64,000 nt of DNA from Hyaloperonospora brassicae. Its lineage: Eukaryota > Oomycota > Peronosporomycetes > Peronosporales > Peronosporaceae. Location: positions 124,001-188,000 of the forward strand of contig CANTFL010000363.1 in NCBI GenBank assembly GCA_947650285.1, written 5' to 3'. A model generated the notes under the pieces. The model was not told the DNA's origin. It saw nothing but the letters and a program-made list of their open reading frames with translations, and did no database searches. Shown here one piece after another: positions 1-12,039 of the stretch. The stretch's first letter is position 1. Each line of letters opens with the position of its first letter. Position numbers and translations under genes: made by a program.

Positions 1-744
1 GCACTTAGGGATGTGTACTACCTAAGTTCGCCCTGGGGAAGGGCACATATCTCGAGTGTGATGCGTGACGCGATTGTACATTTGCAATCCGTCTACAAGC
101 GCCAAAAGCGCGTGTTTACCGATGGGCCCGAGGTCTTATCGGATGGGTCTCGTCATACTGGTGAATGAGACCAGGCACATCCATCATCAGCTGGGAGCCC
201 CGCTCCCAGCTGATCCAAGAGGGTGGATACCCCCGCCACTGGACGAGGTAGCTCGTCCTTGATCCTGCATCGTCACGGTGGTTCAAGATACGCTCCACTA
301 GAAAGCGTTGACCACCGTGAGTATCCACCAAAGGATGTAATGGAGGAGGAAAAACCTCCTCCGGATGATTCGGTTCACCATCTCGACCCTTACGAGATGG
401 ATCGCGCAATCGACGAATTGCGCGATGATTTGACGCACGAGAGGAACAGGCGTTACGACCTGTATGATTCCTCGCGGAAGTAACGCAAGGAACACGAGAC
501 GGAGAATGCGAAGCACCGCGCTAAGTATGCGGTCTCGCAGCTTCAGGTCGAGCGGGATGTTCGCTCCCTTTTCGGCGAGCTGGCGACAGCTCGCGGGAAG
601 ATCTCTCGTTTGAGTTCTGAGGTCTCTCATCTCCGCGACCAGACGGATCGTCTGGAGCGCGAACGCAAGAACTTGATGGAGGTTCTTGAACGTGGGGGCT
701 ATCTTCATCGGAAGAAGAAGGCTCGTACTGACAGTAGGGCATGA
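1..744 (+). pseudogene. Antisense ORF of gypsy copy A, C-terminal part, with nonsense mutations
   Basis: This strand is antisense to the chromodomain and integrase tail of copy A. The frame of 223-744 matches the C-terminal half of the 487-residue antisense ORF of copy B (26772-28235). It has a TAA at 481-483, where copy B has AAC, and another stop just upstream near 170. After 483 the frame stays open to a TGA at 742-744. It encodes a Leu/Glu/Arg-rich coiled-coil-like tail ending in a basic cluster (HRKKKAR) that resembles a nuclear localisation signal. Copy A therefore preserves the C-terminus that copy B has lost in frame. The function is unknown and no known domain was recognised. Confidence 0.7.
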
Positions 745-3700
745 ACCTCCCCACGTAAAACATAGGATGCGTGCGCATCTTACGTGGCAATTCGATCGTG
801 TATGCATTGCCCTTGCGATGCAACACTCGAAATGGCCCAATGTATTTCGGCAGTAGTTTACTACTGCCGACACTAGTGACTGCATGTCCAGGTAAGTTTA
901 CCGCAGACAGTAGTACTAGGTCGTTAACCTTAAATGAAAGAACATTTGCTCTTCCATTCTTGTCTGCGTTCCGTTTCTGGCGGTCCACCGCATTTGCGAT
1001 GGAGTCTTGAACGAAGCGGACTATCGCCTCTCGAGCCAGCAGGAAGTTCTCTGCTTACTCTTTGTTTTGTCTTTCAGTGCGCTTCGTGCGCACTGCTAAG
1101 AGATTGTTCTCTTCTACAGTGAGGTTGTCTTCTTCCTCGCTAGAATAATCGTTGACGATGCTGAATATACCAGCATCGTCATCATCATCCGAGTCAATAA
1201 TAGCGTCGTCGCTATTATTGAGGTGATCTTCTTCATCGATGTCGACCTGATCGACATTGGCATCATACGTGACGACGTTAGCGTCGACACGTGATGAGCA
1301 AGAGCCAAAACGGTTTTTGCTCGAGCGAGTCCCTCCCCCCTTATCCAAGAGTCACACTCTAGAAGGGCGGGCACACGTGGATGGCGTAAACCATTCACGT
1401 AAAACGGTGTGTGCTATGTTGAGGCATGCACCGAATTATTGATGGCGAATTCCACCATGGGTAGGAATTCGCTCCAACTCGAAAATGAGTGGACATATCC
1501 TCGAAGGATCTCTTCGAGGACACGGTTCACACGTTCCGTCTGACCATCTGTTTCGGGATGGTTCAGAAGTGGACATCGTCAACCGTGTTCCGAGAGAATG
1601 GAACACGGATTGCCAAAATTCCGCCGTGAATCGAGGGTCACGGTCAGATACGAGTTCACGGGGCAACCCGTGGAGTCCAAAGACCGTGTCGAGAAAGACA
1701 AGATCACAACCTTGAGCTTGATCGACTCAGGGACAGCAGCAAGATTCACCATCTTGCTGAACCGGTCAACAAACACAAGAATACCATTGTTCTTGTGAGC
1801 ATCTTCGGGAAAACCGAAGACGAAGTCCATTGAAACGGACTGCCAGCACTCTGCGGGAACAGGCAGAGGTTTCAATGGTGCACGGGATGAAGGACTAGGC
1901 TTCACCCGTTGACAAAACTCGCAAGCACGTATGTACTTGCGGACAAACTGATACTGGCGTGGCCAGTAAAAGTCACGACTTACCGTGAGGTAAGTCTTTT
2001 CTCTCCCACGATGACCACCTGTTGGGGCACCGTGACACTCGTGCATGATGATTAAACGCAAATCATTATGAGCGGGGACGACGACACGAGGCGTGTCGTT
2101 GGCAACAGCTGTATAATACAGCAACCCGTTGCGTGTCGTATACCGATCCGAGGAGGATCGGTACAAAGCCGGTAAATCTTTCAATGATTTACTGGATGGA
2201 TTCAACAAATGAACCATTCATCAAAGAAGATCCTTCTCTTCTGCGTATGCCTTTCGTATGTGGTCAAGTAAGCTTGACGACGGGACACTGACTGACAGTG
2301 TCGCGACAGTGGGCTTTTCCTCACTATATGATTGTGCGTCCGGCTTGAAATCGGGCCGGCGCTAAAGCGCATCAGCGACGACATTGAGTCGTCCTCGTTT
2401 ATACTCCACAGAGAAGTTATACTCCGCGAAGAAGGACAGCCATCTCGCTATCCTTTGCGAGAGGTGTGGGCTGTTTACGGCCGTGCGTAATGACGCATGG
2501 TCCGTATAGACGATGAACGGTCTATCTCCCAATAGATAGACCCGGAACTTAGCCAGTGCATACTTCATGGCAAGGGGTTCCTTGTCATGCACTGGGTAAT
2601 TGCGCTCAGCTGCTTGCAGCTGACGCGCTCCGCGACATCTCGGTCGAACTGCATTGACGCACAGCCGATTGCAAATTCGCTGGCGTCAAAGACCACATGA
2701 AATGGTCTGTGCTGATCTGCAATCGCTCAGATGGGCGACTGCATCAAGCTCCGCTTGATACATTCAAAGGAACGCTGGCACTAAGCGTTCCATGACCACT
2801 TGACATTTTTCTTGAGGAAGCAAGAAAGACGAACATTCATCTCGGCGTAGTTGCGCGAGTACTTGTGAAAGTACGCCGCTAGTCCAAGGAACTTCCTTAG
2901 TCCCTTGACATCGACTGGCACTGGCCAGTCGGTGATCGCTTTGATCTTTTCGGTATCAGGGCGTACGTCGTGTTTACCCACGATGCACCCAAGAAGTGGT
3001 ATTTCGATTAGCGCAAATATACACTTCTTGAGGTTTGCGTACAACTTATGCTTGCGCATAAGTTGAAGAACCCGACAAACGTGAGTTCTGTGAACTTCAA
3101 CGTCCGTCTTTCCTTCCATAGCCCGGCCATGGACGAACACATCGTCGAAGTAACTCGGTGCGAAGTCTCGCACCGGTCTCAACAGATTTGTGACACATCT
3201 GTTGAATGTTGCAGGGGCATTACTCAGCCCCTGTGGCATAACTAGCCACTCCCACAGCATCCCGCTGGGGGTACTCACTGATGTGTACGGGATGTCCCGT
3301 TCACGCATGAGGATCTGATAGAACCCATCCATCAGATCCATGGACGAAAAGATGGTACTCTTTGACATACCATGTATGATTACGTCCTTCCTCGGTATCG
3401 ACGTCTGAGCCGGTACCGTTGCAGCGTTCAACTTGTTGAATGCGTGTACTATCCGCCATTCTCCTGTGGCCTTTCGCACACAGAAGGTCGGAGAGCTGTG
3501 AGAGGATGTTGATCCCCTCACATGGCCCGCTGCTAAGCGATCGGCAAAGAACTTGTCGATCGCTATAACGCGTTCAACGAGGCAGTGGCCACTGCTTCAT
3601 GACACAGTACTTCGAGCCCGGTCGGAGGTCGATTTCGTGTCGAGTGCCTTTGTCCTTAGGCAACTCGCAAGGTACGGATTCAGGGAATACGTCCTTGAAT

Positions 3701-5006
3701 TCGATCAAATCCTTATACAAAGGATTGGCCTGAAGTGACTCCCAGGATTGAGACGTGTATCGCTCAATCCGAGTCTTCTCATCGAGGACACTTTCGTCCA
3801 TCGATGAGCAGCTAAGAACCCGTTCGTTCTCAGCAAATACTGTCGCCGACCGAATATCGGCCACATACTCATCCTCTGTGACGAGTACGCAGATCTGCTC
3901 GACTTTGCCACTATGCAGATCACGCAAGAACCGTTTCGGTTCAAGCGTTGGCAACTGAGTTATCTCGGAAGTTAACTTCGGAGGCACAATCAGATTAAGT
4001 GTATAAGCGCCTACACTTGATCCTTCATTGACCAAGACGTTCAACGTCTCGGTTTCTTCCTGGGAACTTCTTTCCACAGGTTGCTGAGGGCCTGATCTTT
4101 CAGCAAGTGACTCTTGAGGAATTCCTTCCTCAAGTACGTGGGGACTTACTCCCTCGACGTCTTCTGAATGTGGCTGTGCAACCACAGTCAGGCACCGATC
4201 CTCTACGGTCGACGCTCCAGTCGACCTAGGATGTCCATGTTGCCGTTTGAAGGCAATAGGTTTCTTTTTTCTAATATGCTGCCCGCTAGGTATGCATCCA
4301 TGTCCCGGTCCACTCGACTTATTCGAGTGGTGGACCTTCAGCGCAGCCTGTACTCCTGTAAAGCCGCCGGGAGCTTGCTCCACAGTGCAGTGACAAACTA
4401 CACTGTGATCTTGTGCAGTCATGCTAACGACCGTACCGCAAGTGAGGCCATCGCACTCACTCGCAGAACATCCACACGCTTGTGGACGCTCCATGACGTT
4501 CATCAGATGGCCATCTGATGAACAAGCGGCAGGCATCTTCACGGATCTATTCTGCCAGCTCACCCTTGGCTCGTACTTTCTGATCCAAGGTAATCCCAGG
4601 ATGACATCAAATTTGTCATCCAGATCCAGTACGATGAAGTCATCATCGTACAGTTCGCCCTCTAACGTGAAGTGGATCCCTACTACACGTTTATAAACGG
4701 TGATATATGCGCCTGTTGCAAGGCGCACCATCATCCTCGTGAGGGGAATGTCGCGCTCAACGAACTTGAGCCTACGACCCTCTAGTGACTGGCGACGAAC
4801 AAATTTGTTCGACGCCCCACATTCTACTAGGACACGAAGTGACAAATCATTTGTCGCTTCCAACTTCAAGGTGATGAGCGAAGTGTCATCATCAGGTGCA
4901 GAGACACACAATGATTGTGTATCTGGAGCAACTTTCGTCAAGAGATTTGAAAATTCCCTTGAGGTTGCTGGATCAGTAGGTCGCTCCGCCCCTACTGACC
5001 CCGACC
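116..5006 (-). pseudogene. pol: pol pseudogene of gypsy copy A (protease, RT, RNase H, integrase, chromodomain)
   Basis: Collinear with the pol of copy B but broken into separate open stretches. These are 3574-4941 (retropepsin-like region), 2781-3521 (reverse transcriptase with YFDD), 2362-2592 (RNase H end), 1579-2217 (integrase zinc region and core), 1055-1348 (acidic insert), 521-988 (integrase GPF tail) and 116-409 (chromodomain). The retropepsin motif reads ECGAS where copy B has DCGAS, so even the protease catalytic Asp is changed. The integrase tail and chromodomain are in the same frame here, separated only by a premature TAG at 521-523. This shows that the chromodomain was originally the C-terminus of pol. 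Confidence 0.9.
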
Positions 5007-6146
5007 ATTTTTTGATGGTCCGTCTCGTTGTTGCGGCTTCGCAACAGCGCTGGACCCACGCCCATTGCCCTTTCTGGCAATTGGTCGTCCATTTCGCTCA
5101 GTACTGTTTGGTACTGGGTGTGGAGCACTACACTCGTATGCGTAGTGCCCTAACTTCTGACAGCGATTGTACCTCTTCAATCGCTTGTTGTTTGAAGAGC
5201 GAGGTCTCTCGCTCTCAACATAGCAGAGGTCCATTGGTTCTGGACCCATGATCTTTTGTCGTCTTGGTGGACGGTATGAGTTTGAGCTAGCATGAGCCTG
5301 TCTCATGCTAAAGTCTTCCTGTTCCGCGGCTGATATCGCATCTTCCAGCGTATTCAGCTCAAGGCGGAACAGGTGACTCCTGACGGGCCCTTCTGCGAGC
5401 CCTTGCATGAACACCGTAATCAAATTGTGTTCATGGACTGGGTTGGCAGTTATACTACTCGCGAGGAGTCGTATATGTTGTGCGAAAGCGTGCACATCAC
5501 GCTTACCCTGCTTGAATTTCAGTAGCTCTGAACGAGCCCTGAACTCAGCGTGTGGCGGCTCAAACGTTTGTCTGAGCCGGGCCTTGAAGTCATCTAGCGA
5601 CCTAAACACATTTGGGTCGCTAATCTCGAGTCCCAGGGACCAAGTTTTGGCACGCCCTGCCAAGTGGGTCTGAGCAAATGTGAGTTTCATTTGCTCATCT
5701 TCGACGCGACGAGCCCTTAAGGCTCTGTCGAGTCCGACAAACCACAGTATCAGGGAGTCCTCCGGGACCCCTCTGTACTTGGAGATGTCAACCTTCATGA
5801 CCTCGGGACGACGCGCATGTGCCGTCCCGCCCACAGCAGCATGGAATTGCTGCTGTCTCAACAGCTCTGTCTGTTGAGCACCGAGTTCTCTCAACTGCTC
5901 GGCCTGTTGAGAGCCTTGCTGGTGAAGCAAGGCTACTTTCTCCCTTTCGGCGACAAGTTCACTTTGGATGAACTTTGCTATAGCGGCATGTTGTTGGTCT
6001 CTGTCTAGAGACTCCAACATGGCGCTAATAGCGACCTCGCCTACGGTAGAACTCATGCGTTCTACCGCTCTCCATTCGATGTCACTCAAATGGTTAAACC
6101 CCTCACGCGTGGCGTGAAAGGTCTCCTCATCAATCAGCATGTTCAT
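4992..6146 (-). CDS. gag: Gag of gypsy copy A (open, zinc knuckle damaged)
   Basis: An uninterrupted 384-residue Gag, collinear with the Gag of copies B and C at the same length. The middle part is Gln/Glu-rich and likely coiled coil, followed by a retrotransposon-Gag-type domain. Near the C-terminus is a single CCHC zinc knuckle for RNA binding. Here the first Cys is Tyr (YNRCQKLGHYAYEC), so the knuckle is incomplete. The frame ends just after a slippery heptamer (minus strand, 5007-5013), as in the other copies. The ORF is open but the element's pol is dead, so any protein would only be usable by other copies. Confidence 0.85.
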   Translation of the reverse strand: MNMLIDEETFHATREGFNHLSDIEWRAVERMSSTVGEVAISAMLESLDRDQQHAAIAKFIQSELVAEREKVALLHQQGSQQAEQLRELGAQQTELLRQQQFHAAVGGTAHARRPEVMKVDISKYRGVPEDSLILWFVGLDRALRARRVEDEQMKLTFAQTHLAGRAKTWSLGLEISDPNVFRSLDDFKARLRQTFEPPHAEFRARSELLKFKQGKRDVHAFAQHIRLLASSITANPVHEHNLITVFMQGLAEGPVRSHLFRLELNTLEDAISAAEQEDFSMRQAHASSNSYRPPRRQKIMGPEPMDLCYVESERPRSSNNKRLKRYNRCQKLGHYAYECSAPHPVPNSTERNGRPIARKGNGRGSSAVAKPQQRDGPSKNGRGQ

Positions 6147-6190
6147 GTTGGATGCTGTGGTCCTTGGAAGGACTACAAAGTGCTACCAGG

Positions 6191-6583
6191 TGTAACGGGG
6201 CACACCCTTGCTTGAACTTAACGCAAGGGCTTGGGTGCCCCGTCAGACGTACACAAGGCAAGCGAGGAAGCGTAGATAAGGTAAACTCAGAACTGTTATA
6301 TTAATATAATTAAGTCTCTTATCCACTGTCTCTCTGTTTGACTTAACTTAATTATACTAATATAACTGATTGTATGGTGACGTCTCGTCACCACTCATTG
6401 CGCGCATCTTGCGGCGATTGGTGGGTCGATATCATCAAGATATCAACCAATGAACAGACTCTTTGGTCGACCCTTCAATATCACCACTTCGGTGATATTG
6501 ATAAAAGAATATTCAACTTAATATTCTTTATTGTTATTGTTTCTTTAAAATGACAATTCCAAGAAACGGGCTGCCCCGTTACA
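6191..6583 (-). repeat. 5' LTR of gypsy copy A (393 bp)
   Basis: Bounded by TGTAACGGGGCA and its inverted copy TGCCCCGTTACA, i.e. TG...CA ends. On the minus strand it is followed by the CCTGGTAGCA leader start also found after the LTRs of copies B and C. It contains the same series of hairpins as the other LTRs, including a roughly 20-bp AT-rich stem between about 6294 and 6367. It is closer to the solo LTR at 11648-12039 than to the LTRs of copies B and C. The flanking 5 bp at 6584-6588 (CTTAT) would be one half of the target duplication. Confidence 0.92.
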
Positions 6584-7330
6584 CTTATAGTATCCAATTT
6601 GGCCACACTTAAAGCACTTGCCTCTAATTCGAGCGTTGTTTTTCCACAAATAGTTTTCCTTGCAGCCGTTATCTTGGCCTTCCTTGACCCTTCTATTGTC
6701 GTTGCTTACAGGAAACGTCTTTTCCGTCGTCTCCTTCCTCTGTATTTGATCATGCTCCTTTAGCAGCTTTTTCTTGACCTCAATGAGCGGGATGTCCTTG
6801 GAATTCTCCACAATTGACGAGATGGGCTCATACTCCGTCGGAAGACTGCCAGGCAGCACCACTAAATGCCGAGAGTCATCGACTGGTTCTCCAAGTTTCT
6901 AGAGGTCGACAAAAGGCTCGTCAAAAGCATATAAGTGCTTCGACATGGTCGATTATTCTCCATCTTAAACTCATGCAGACAACGTTTCATCTCGACACGA
7001 TTGTGGAGCCTGGTGCGGTTGTAGAAGTCCCTCAAGATACCCCACGCGTGCATAGCCGTTGTTGCCGATTGTATCTTGGTCTGATGTTAAAGCTGTAGGC
7101 CTTGAGCGATAATACCCAGAGCGTTAGATTCGTTGAACAGCAAGTCTTCCGTCATCTCTTCCTCTTTCTTGATACATTGGACGTGCGCCAACAGCCCCTT
7201 GCGCGCCAACATCATACGCATATCACACTCCCAGTGGAAGTAGTTTTCACTACCCAGGAGGACTTCACTTCACTTGCTTCTCATGGTGGTTGTGGAGACT
7301 GGTGTTCTTGAAACTCTCTGCGGCTGTTAA
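6584..7330 (-). pseudogene. gag: Ty1/copia gag relic (UBN2-type) interrupted by gypsy copy A
   Basis: Minus-strand translations across 6545-7330 in shifting frames give a copia-type Gag. The segments, in order, are an N-terminal WECDMRMMLARKGLL-like stretch (about 7200-7245), an ATTAMHAWGILRDFYNRT-like stretch (about 7000-7060), and an LPTEYEPISSIVE stretch (about 6800-6850). A zinc knuckle CFKCGQIGYYKC follows near 6590-6625. The gypsy LTR begins directly after the knuckle, so the gypsy element landed in this gene. Several stops and frameshifts make it a relic. The rest of the copia element is not visible in this window. Confidence 0.75.
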
Positions 7331-10300
7331 CTTGTTGAACTGATGTGCGCAGGCGAAGGCAAATGTGAAGTGAATATAGTTATGGTTCTTAGTTCGCTAA
7401 CTTGCTTCGCTACCTCTAAGCCACTCATTTCATATACTAGACAAACTATATCAGTCCCAATGATTTATTAAGACCAATGAACATCCTTCAATCTTCTTAA
7501 GATCTTCTAGAAGGTTAGGAAGCTTTCCTTGTGACGTAACCTAATGACGTCAGACTGTGCTTCTTCTCAGCCAGTCCTTCTCGATTCTTCGAAACATATC
7601 CATAAAGATGGCTAGCAGTAGAATGTGCTTTCTCAACAAATTGCCCGGTGATTTTGGAAGCCCACTAATTGAAAATTGGTTTGCGTGCTCTCTTCACATC
7701 ACTTGCCATGCTATCCAAGACGAACGATATTGATTACGTCCTGTTGCACAAATCTCAACATAGTGTCCGCGCGTTCCCGCACCATTGCTCCTAGGTACAC
7801 CTGTCTACTACACTCACTTACTCAAAGAAGCTAAAACGAAGCGCTGTATCAACGCCCTTTAGTATAGGGTATCGTTAGATGGCAGGCGGCACCCTATCGG
7901 GATCGACCTGCCTATTCCAAACCAATATTTTTAATTTTTCCGCAACGGCTACCTTCTATGAGTCCCGTTGCTCCGCCTCCGGCGAGGCTATCAGTTCATT
8001 CGTGACCACCTGAAACATTTCATTGGGACTCATTAGCGGAGGAGAATTGATCTGTATCCTCTATAAACCCTCAATGTAAGCATCCCGACCCTGCCGAATA
8101 GCCCCCGGATAGTGGTCTGGATGCTTAGCGTACAGACGAAAGGATTCTATTCTGGTTTTGATGCCCCATCGTTGCCCGCAATTCACACCGTATGCGATCG
8201 AAAAACATAAGGGCGACACTTCGTCACGTCGAATCAAATGTTGCGGCGTTTCTCGATGTTTGACAAACGTGCTCAAACGTGGCTTGAACCGTCGCGCATT
8301 TAGACCACCGCCATTGGCAGTCACTTGGCGCTCTAATATCAGCCAGTTCGTAACCAGTTTTTTCATGCAAAGACACGCAAGTGTGCATTTTTAATTAATG
8401 CTTTGTAGCCGCACAATTGCGTGTTCAGATACGTCAGACGATACTAGCTTGCGACGATGAAAGCCTACTCAATGGATAACACGATCGTGGCAGGGTTGTT
8501 GTTGTTGTTGTTGTGTTGAGTATTTTTAACTAGTAAGGTGCGTGTATGAGTTGTTGTTGTTGAGTTGTGTACATGTCATTAGCATGTGCACACATAAAGA
8601 GCGAAGATGTAGAAGGTTAAAAGGAAAACGACCACGGACTCACTCGTGCTCGAGTTCATATAGCCAATTTATTGCAGATATTGATCCTTGCCCTTAATCA
8701 TGTGTACAACCATGATGTTTACTCGAAGGTGCGTACTCGCTTTGTATTATGCAAATTGTAAGATTTTCTTATGCGATCGCTCGATCGAGGCTGCGGGTAC
8801 GGAGCGAGAGGCAGACAAGTCTATTAGTCCATTATGGGTTGCAAATATCTGGTATATCCTAAGCCTGGTTAACAACGAAGTTCCTCCTATGAGTCCGGTG
8901 GTTGTACGGGGCTTGTCAGCTGAGGTGACGACTCTGGTGTTCTTCCAAGCGTGCCCTAGCATTCCATCAAGCTTGCACCTTGTATTTAGTCATTAAACGT
9001 CTAAAATCACATTTAGCTACCGCGTAAGGTTGACTCATCTCCGTCTACTAGTATTTTTAGTGCCGCCGGCAATCGTGCCACGTTCTTGTAAAACGTACTT
9101 TGGTTGTGTTGGGTCCATAAAGTGGTAATACAGACACAACTCAGAATACACCGCATTCGCTTTCAGACTACTGCATATCGACGGTGTCGTCGGGATGATT
9201 CCGGCAGAGATGTCCAATGACAACACTGGATAGCTCCGGCGCATTTAGGATGGCAGTGGGCGCAAAGAAGCCGTGTAGGCTGTGTGAAGTCCAACAATTC
9301 CCTGTTTAGTTGCAAACAAGTTGTCGCCAGCAGGTTTGTGCACACATGCAGTACCAAAAATGTATTCTATCGTTTCTTTGGCCCCAGCGCAGCACTGATG
9401 TTTGCGCCAACTTAAATTGGTTGCAGGGCCTTCACGGTGAAGTTTCAATTAGTCGCGACGCGATAACTAACCTAAACCTGTTGTGGAGAGATATTGTGGC
9501 CTTAAGACCGCAATGCGGCCGGAGTCTGCTGGAATTAGGCGCCGTGCGAGACAGTACTCCGCGCCTCCACTTGAAGCTTCATCAATAGCAGAGTGAGCTT
9601 GTTAATCTCTTTTATAATTTCGGAAGGGCTTTTCTTTAGCGTCAAACGATTGTGGCGTTTCGCGATAGTGTCAGACACCTTCCAGGGCATACCATGGAGG
9701 CACGGAGGTGCCATAAAGACATTGTCATAAGCGATCTTAATTCCTTACAAAATGTGGCAGTCATCCGCCGTCCGCTAATCAGCTTTCGTCTCCGCGGACA
9801 CATGCCAATATATTGATTGATTGCTTGTTCCAAGGCAATAATTCCAGACTGACTCGCCCCCGTTGTGGTCTCCCTCCCGTAGATGAGGCCTGTCGAGGCG
9901 TGCTCCAGGTGTATAAATGATGCAGAACCGGCGGGTCCCGCAATCGCAGGCTTCGTTTGACAGAAAGCCGCGCTCCGATGGACGGCGCTGCAGCACTTAG
10001 CTGAATAGAAAGCCTCCATCGCCTTAATTTGATCTGTTGGTACGAAGTCGTCTCGACTGTTGGAATATAAAGCGAGAAAGTGTGTGATTCAACTTGGTGA
10101 ACTTGAAGGTCCAAAAGTGCTAAAGGCCGAAGTTTGTCAAATTTTCGCCTCTTATAGGTCACCGCTTAAAATAAACTATTTAGGTGTCTTCAGACCATGA
10201 ATACGTTGACCAGAAAGCTGCCTCGTCTGGGTTTATTAGTGGAGAGCATCGCGAAAGCGGGGTAAAAATTCTCAGTCTTCATTCATCCGGAGTACCCGAA

Positions 10301-10444
10301 ACTTAAAGCTGATGAAGACTGACGTATCAGCTCCCCAAAGTATCGTTGTCGCCGATCGTCCGAATTCAAATGATACTGATCAGCGCCATTACATGGTTCT
10401 TGGTAGAATGGTGAGCATTGAGAGGGCTCTGTAACCGGACGAAA
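7331..10444. other. Intergenic / unassigned repeat-like DNA
   Basis: No gene is recognised. The first few hundred bases may be leader or LTR of the copia relic, but no LTR ends could be placed. A (TTG)n microsatellite lies at about 8494-8515, with a shorter TTG run near 8550. An open minus frame at 8061-8366 (101 residues) and minus frames at 9642-10162 show no domain I can name; the latter may be decayed LINE sequence next to the RT relic at 10445. Confidence 0.5.
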
Positions 10445-10965
10445 TTAGAAGAAATGATGAAAGTCGCAGCCGGCGACGTTCCCGAAACACCCACGCCTTC
10501 TAGGTCGAAAAATATAGGTTCTTTCGCTACGTGAGCCACATACTAGCGTGTATGACTTGCTAAGTCGTGCACTCAAGAAGTATATATCCCAGCCCAACCC
10601 GCTCGACTGCTCGAATTTCTTCAAGAGTGACGGGTTCATCTTGTGTCGAGAGGCTTCAAAGCTAGTCGGATGACGCCATAAACATTTCTTTTGCAGGTTT
10701 CGAAGATGCTGCTCCGTCCATTGCGGAATGTCGAATACCGCCGCAGCAAACAACATTGCCGGGAGCATAATGACATTAAGCTTTATTACTCGGTTCTCTA
10801 GAGTGGTCGTTAGCTGACCAGCTGCTAATTGTCCTCGCTGGATAATCCTGATCCGCTCAGCCCGCGCAGCCCAGTTTACATCCGTGAGGCTTCCTGTACA
10901 CACCACGTGATCCAAGTACCTCGTAGTATCGTAGTGGCGGAGCACTGGTATGCCGATGTAGGCGT
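10445..10965 (-). pseudogene. LINE (non-LTR retrotransposon) reverse-transcriptase C-terminal relic
   Basis: The minus-strand frame gives about 170 residues of the region that follows the catalytic part of LINE reverse transcriptases. It contains the IGIPVLRHYDTTRYL segment, then a NWAARAERIR segment, then ENRVIKLNVIMLPAMLF, then a QWTEQHLRNLQKKCLWRH segment. This matches the thumb/connection region of oomycete and fungal L1-type elements. Upstream catalytic motifs are not readable, and flanking frames are closed, so it is a fragment. The identification rests on motif memory rather than alignment. Confidence 0.65.
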
Positions 10966-11647
10966 CTTAAATTACAGTTAACTCAATATATAAAGTTGCT
11001 TTTATGTGGCTGATCTGAAATTCAGATACTTCGCCACATTGTCTTACGAGGCCTATAATAAACGGCAATTGTCGCGCCTCTTCTATAACAACCGTCTAAT
11101 TGGTCACTAAAGCGAAAAACTTGTGTTAGGATCCTCTATCTCGAGGCACACATATTCCCACTAATTGCGAATCTTGTTGAATAACCAAACACTTCTGCCG
11201 CTAGAATAAAAAGTGACGTTGCCAACAACAACTTGCCGGATGCCATCCAGTACTAGTTGCAGCTCCGAACCCTCATTCTTAACGACAAACTGAGCTGAAG
11301 TTCCTGCGTGAAGATTTCGAATCATTGCAACAAATGCGTGTGAGTAGCCAAATCGCTATCGCGCTAAATATATTAAATCGCGGGAAAGTATTATACGCTT
11401 TTCGTAAATCAAAGAGTTAATTCGCCCTGCTCGCAAATGCCGCAACTTCTGGCGTAGCCGATTCTGTAATTAAGACTGCCATCATCATCAGAACGGTCTT
11501 ACTCATCTGAATCCCATGTGTAAGTCTTGTTAAGAATCACCAATAAGTCTCCCAAAACATTTCTGCACTCGTAGAGCATATATTTTGAGAATATTATATG
11601 TCCCGTTAGGAGAAGTAAGACTGGTCGATAATCCATCGCATCGTAAG
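10966..11647. other. Unassigned relic DNA between LINE fragment and solo LTR
   Basis: No ORF of note and no recognisable domain. It is probably part of the decayed LINE or other old repeat into which the solo LTR inserted. Confidence 0.4.
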
Positions 11648-12039
11648 TGTAACGGGGCAGCCCGTTTCATGGAATTGTCATTTTAAAGAAACAATGACAA
11701 TAAAGAATATTAAGTTGAATATTCTTTTATCAATATCACCGAAGTGGTGATATTGAAGGGTCGACCAAAGAGTCTGTTCATTGGTTGATATCTTGATGAT
11801 ATCGACCCACCAATCGCCGCAAGATGCGCGCAATGAGTGGTGACTAGACGTCACCATACAATCAGTTATATTAGTATAATTAAGTTAAGTCAAACAGAGA
11901 GACAGTGGACAAGAGACTTAATTTATTAATATAACAGTTCTGAGTTTACCTTATCTACGCTTCCTCGCTTGCCTTGTGTACGTCTGACGGGGCACCCAAG
12001 CCCTTGCGTTAAGTTCACGCAAGGGTGTGCCCCGTTACA
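11648..12039 (+). repeat. Solo LTR of the gypsy family (392 bp)
   Basis: A complete LTR in plus orientation with TG...CA ends (TGTAACGGGGCA to TGCCCCGTTACA) and no adjacent gag, PBS or PPT. It is flanked by GTAAG (11643-11647) and GGAAG (12040-12044), a 4/5-match target duplication. This fits loss of the internal region by recombination between the two LTRs. It belongs to the copy A subfamily, sharing the hairpin variants around 11685-11735 that differ from copies B and C. Confidence 0.92.

Larger units (their letters stand above)
1..6583 (-). mobile_element. Ty3/gypsy chromodomain LTR retrotransposon, copy A (partial, decayed)
   Basis: Minus-strand element entering from the left window edge. 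Reading 5' to 3' on the minus strand it has a 5' LTR (6191-6583), a primer-binding region abutting the LTR (about 6178-6190), gag (4992-6146), a broken pol (about 116-5006) and the antisense-ORF region (1-744, plus strand). The 3' LTR lies outside the window. Each part matches the complete copy B at 20779-28754. Pol is split by several frameshifts and stops, so this copy is dead. Its LTR belongs to the same subfamily as the solo LTR at 11648-12039 rather than to copies B and C. It sits inside a copia gag relic that continues at 6584. Confidence 0.93.

Noticed and set aside
8061..8366. 101-residue minus-strand ORF
   Set aside because: No family recognised and composition gives no support beyond openness.
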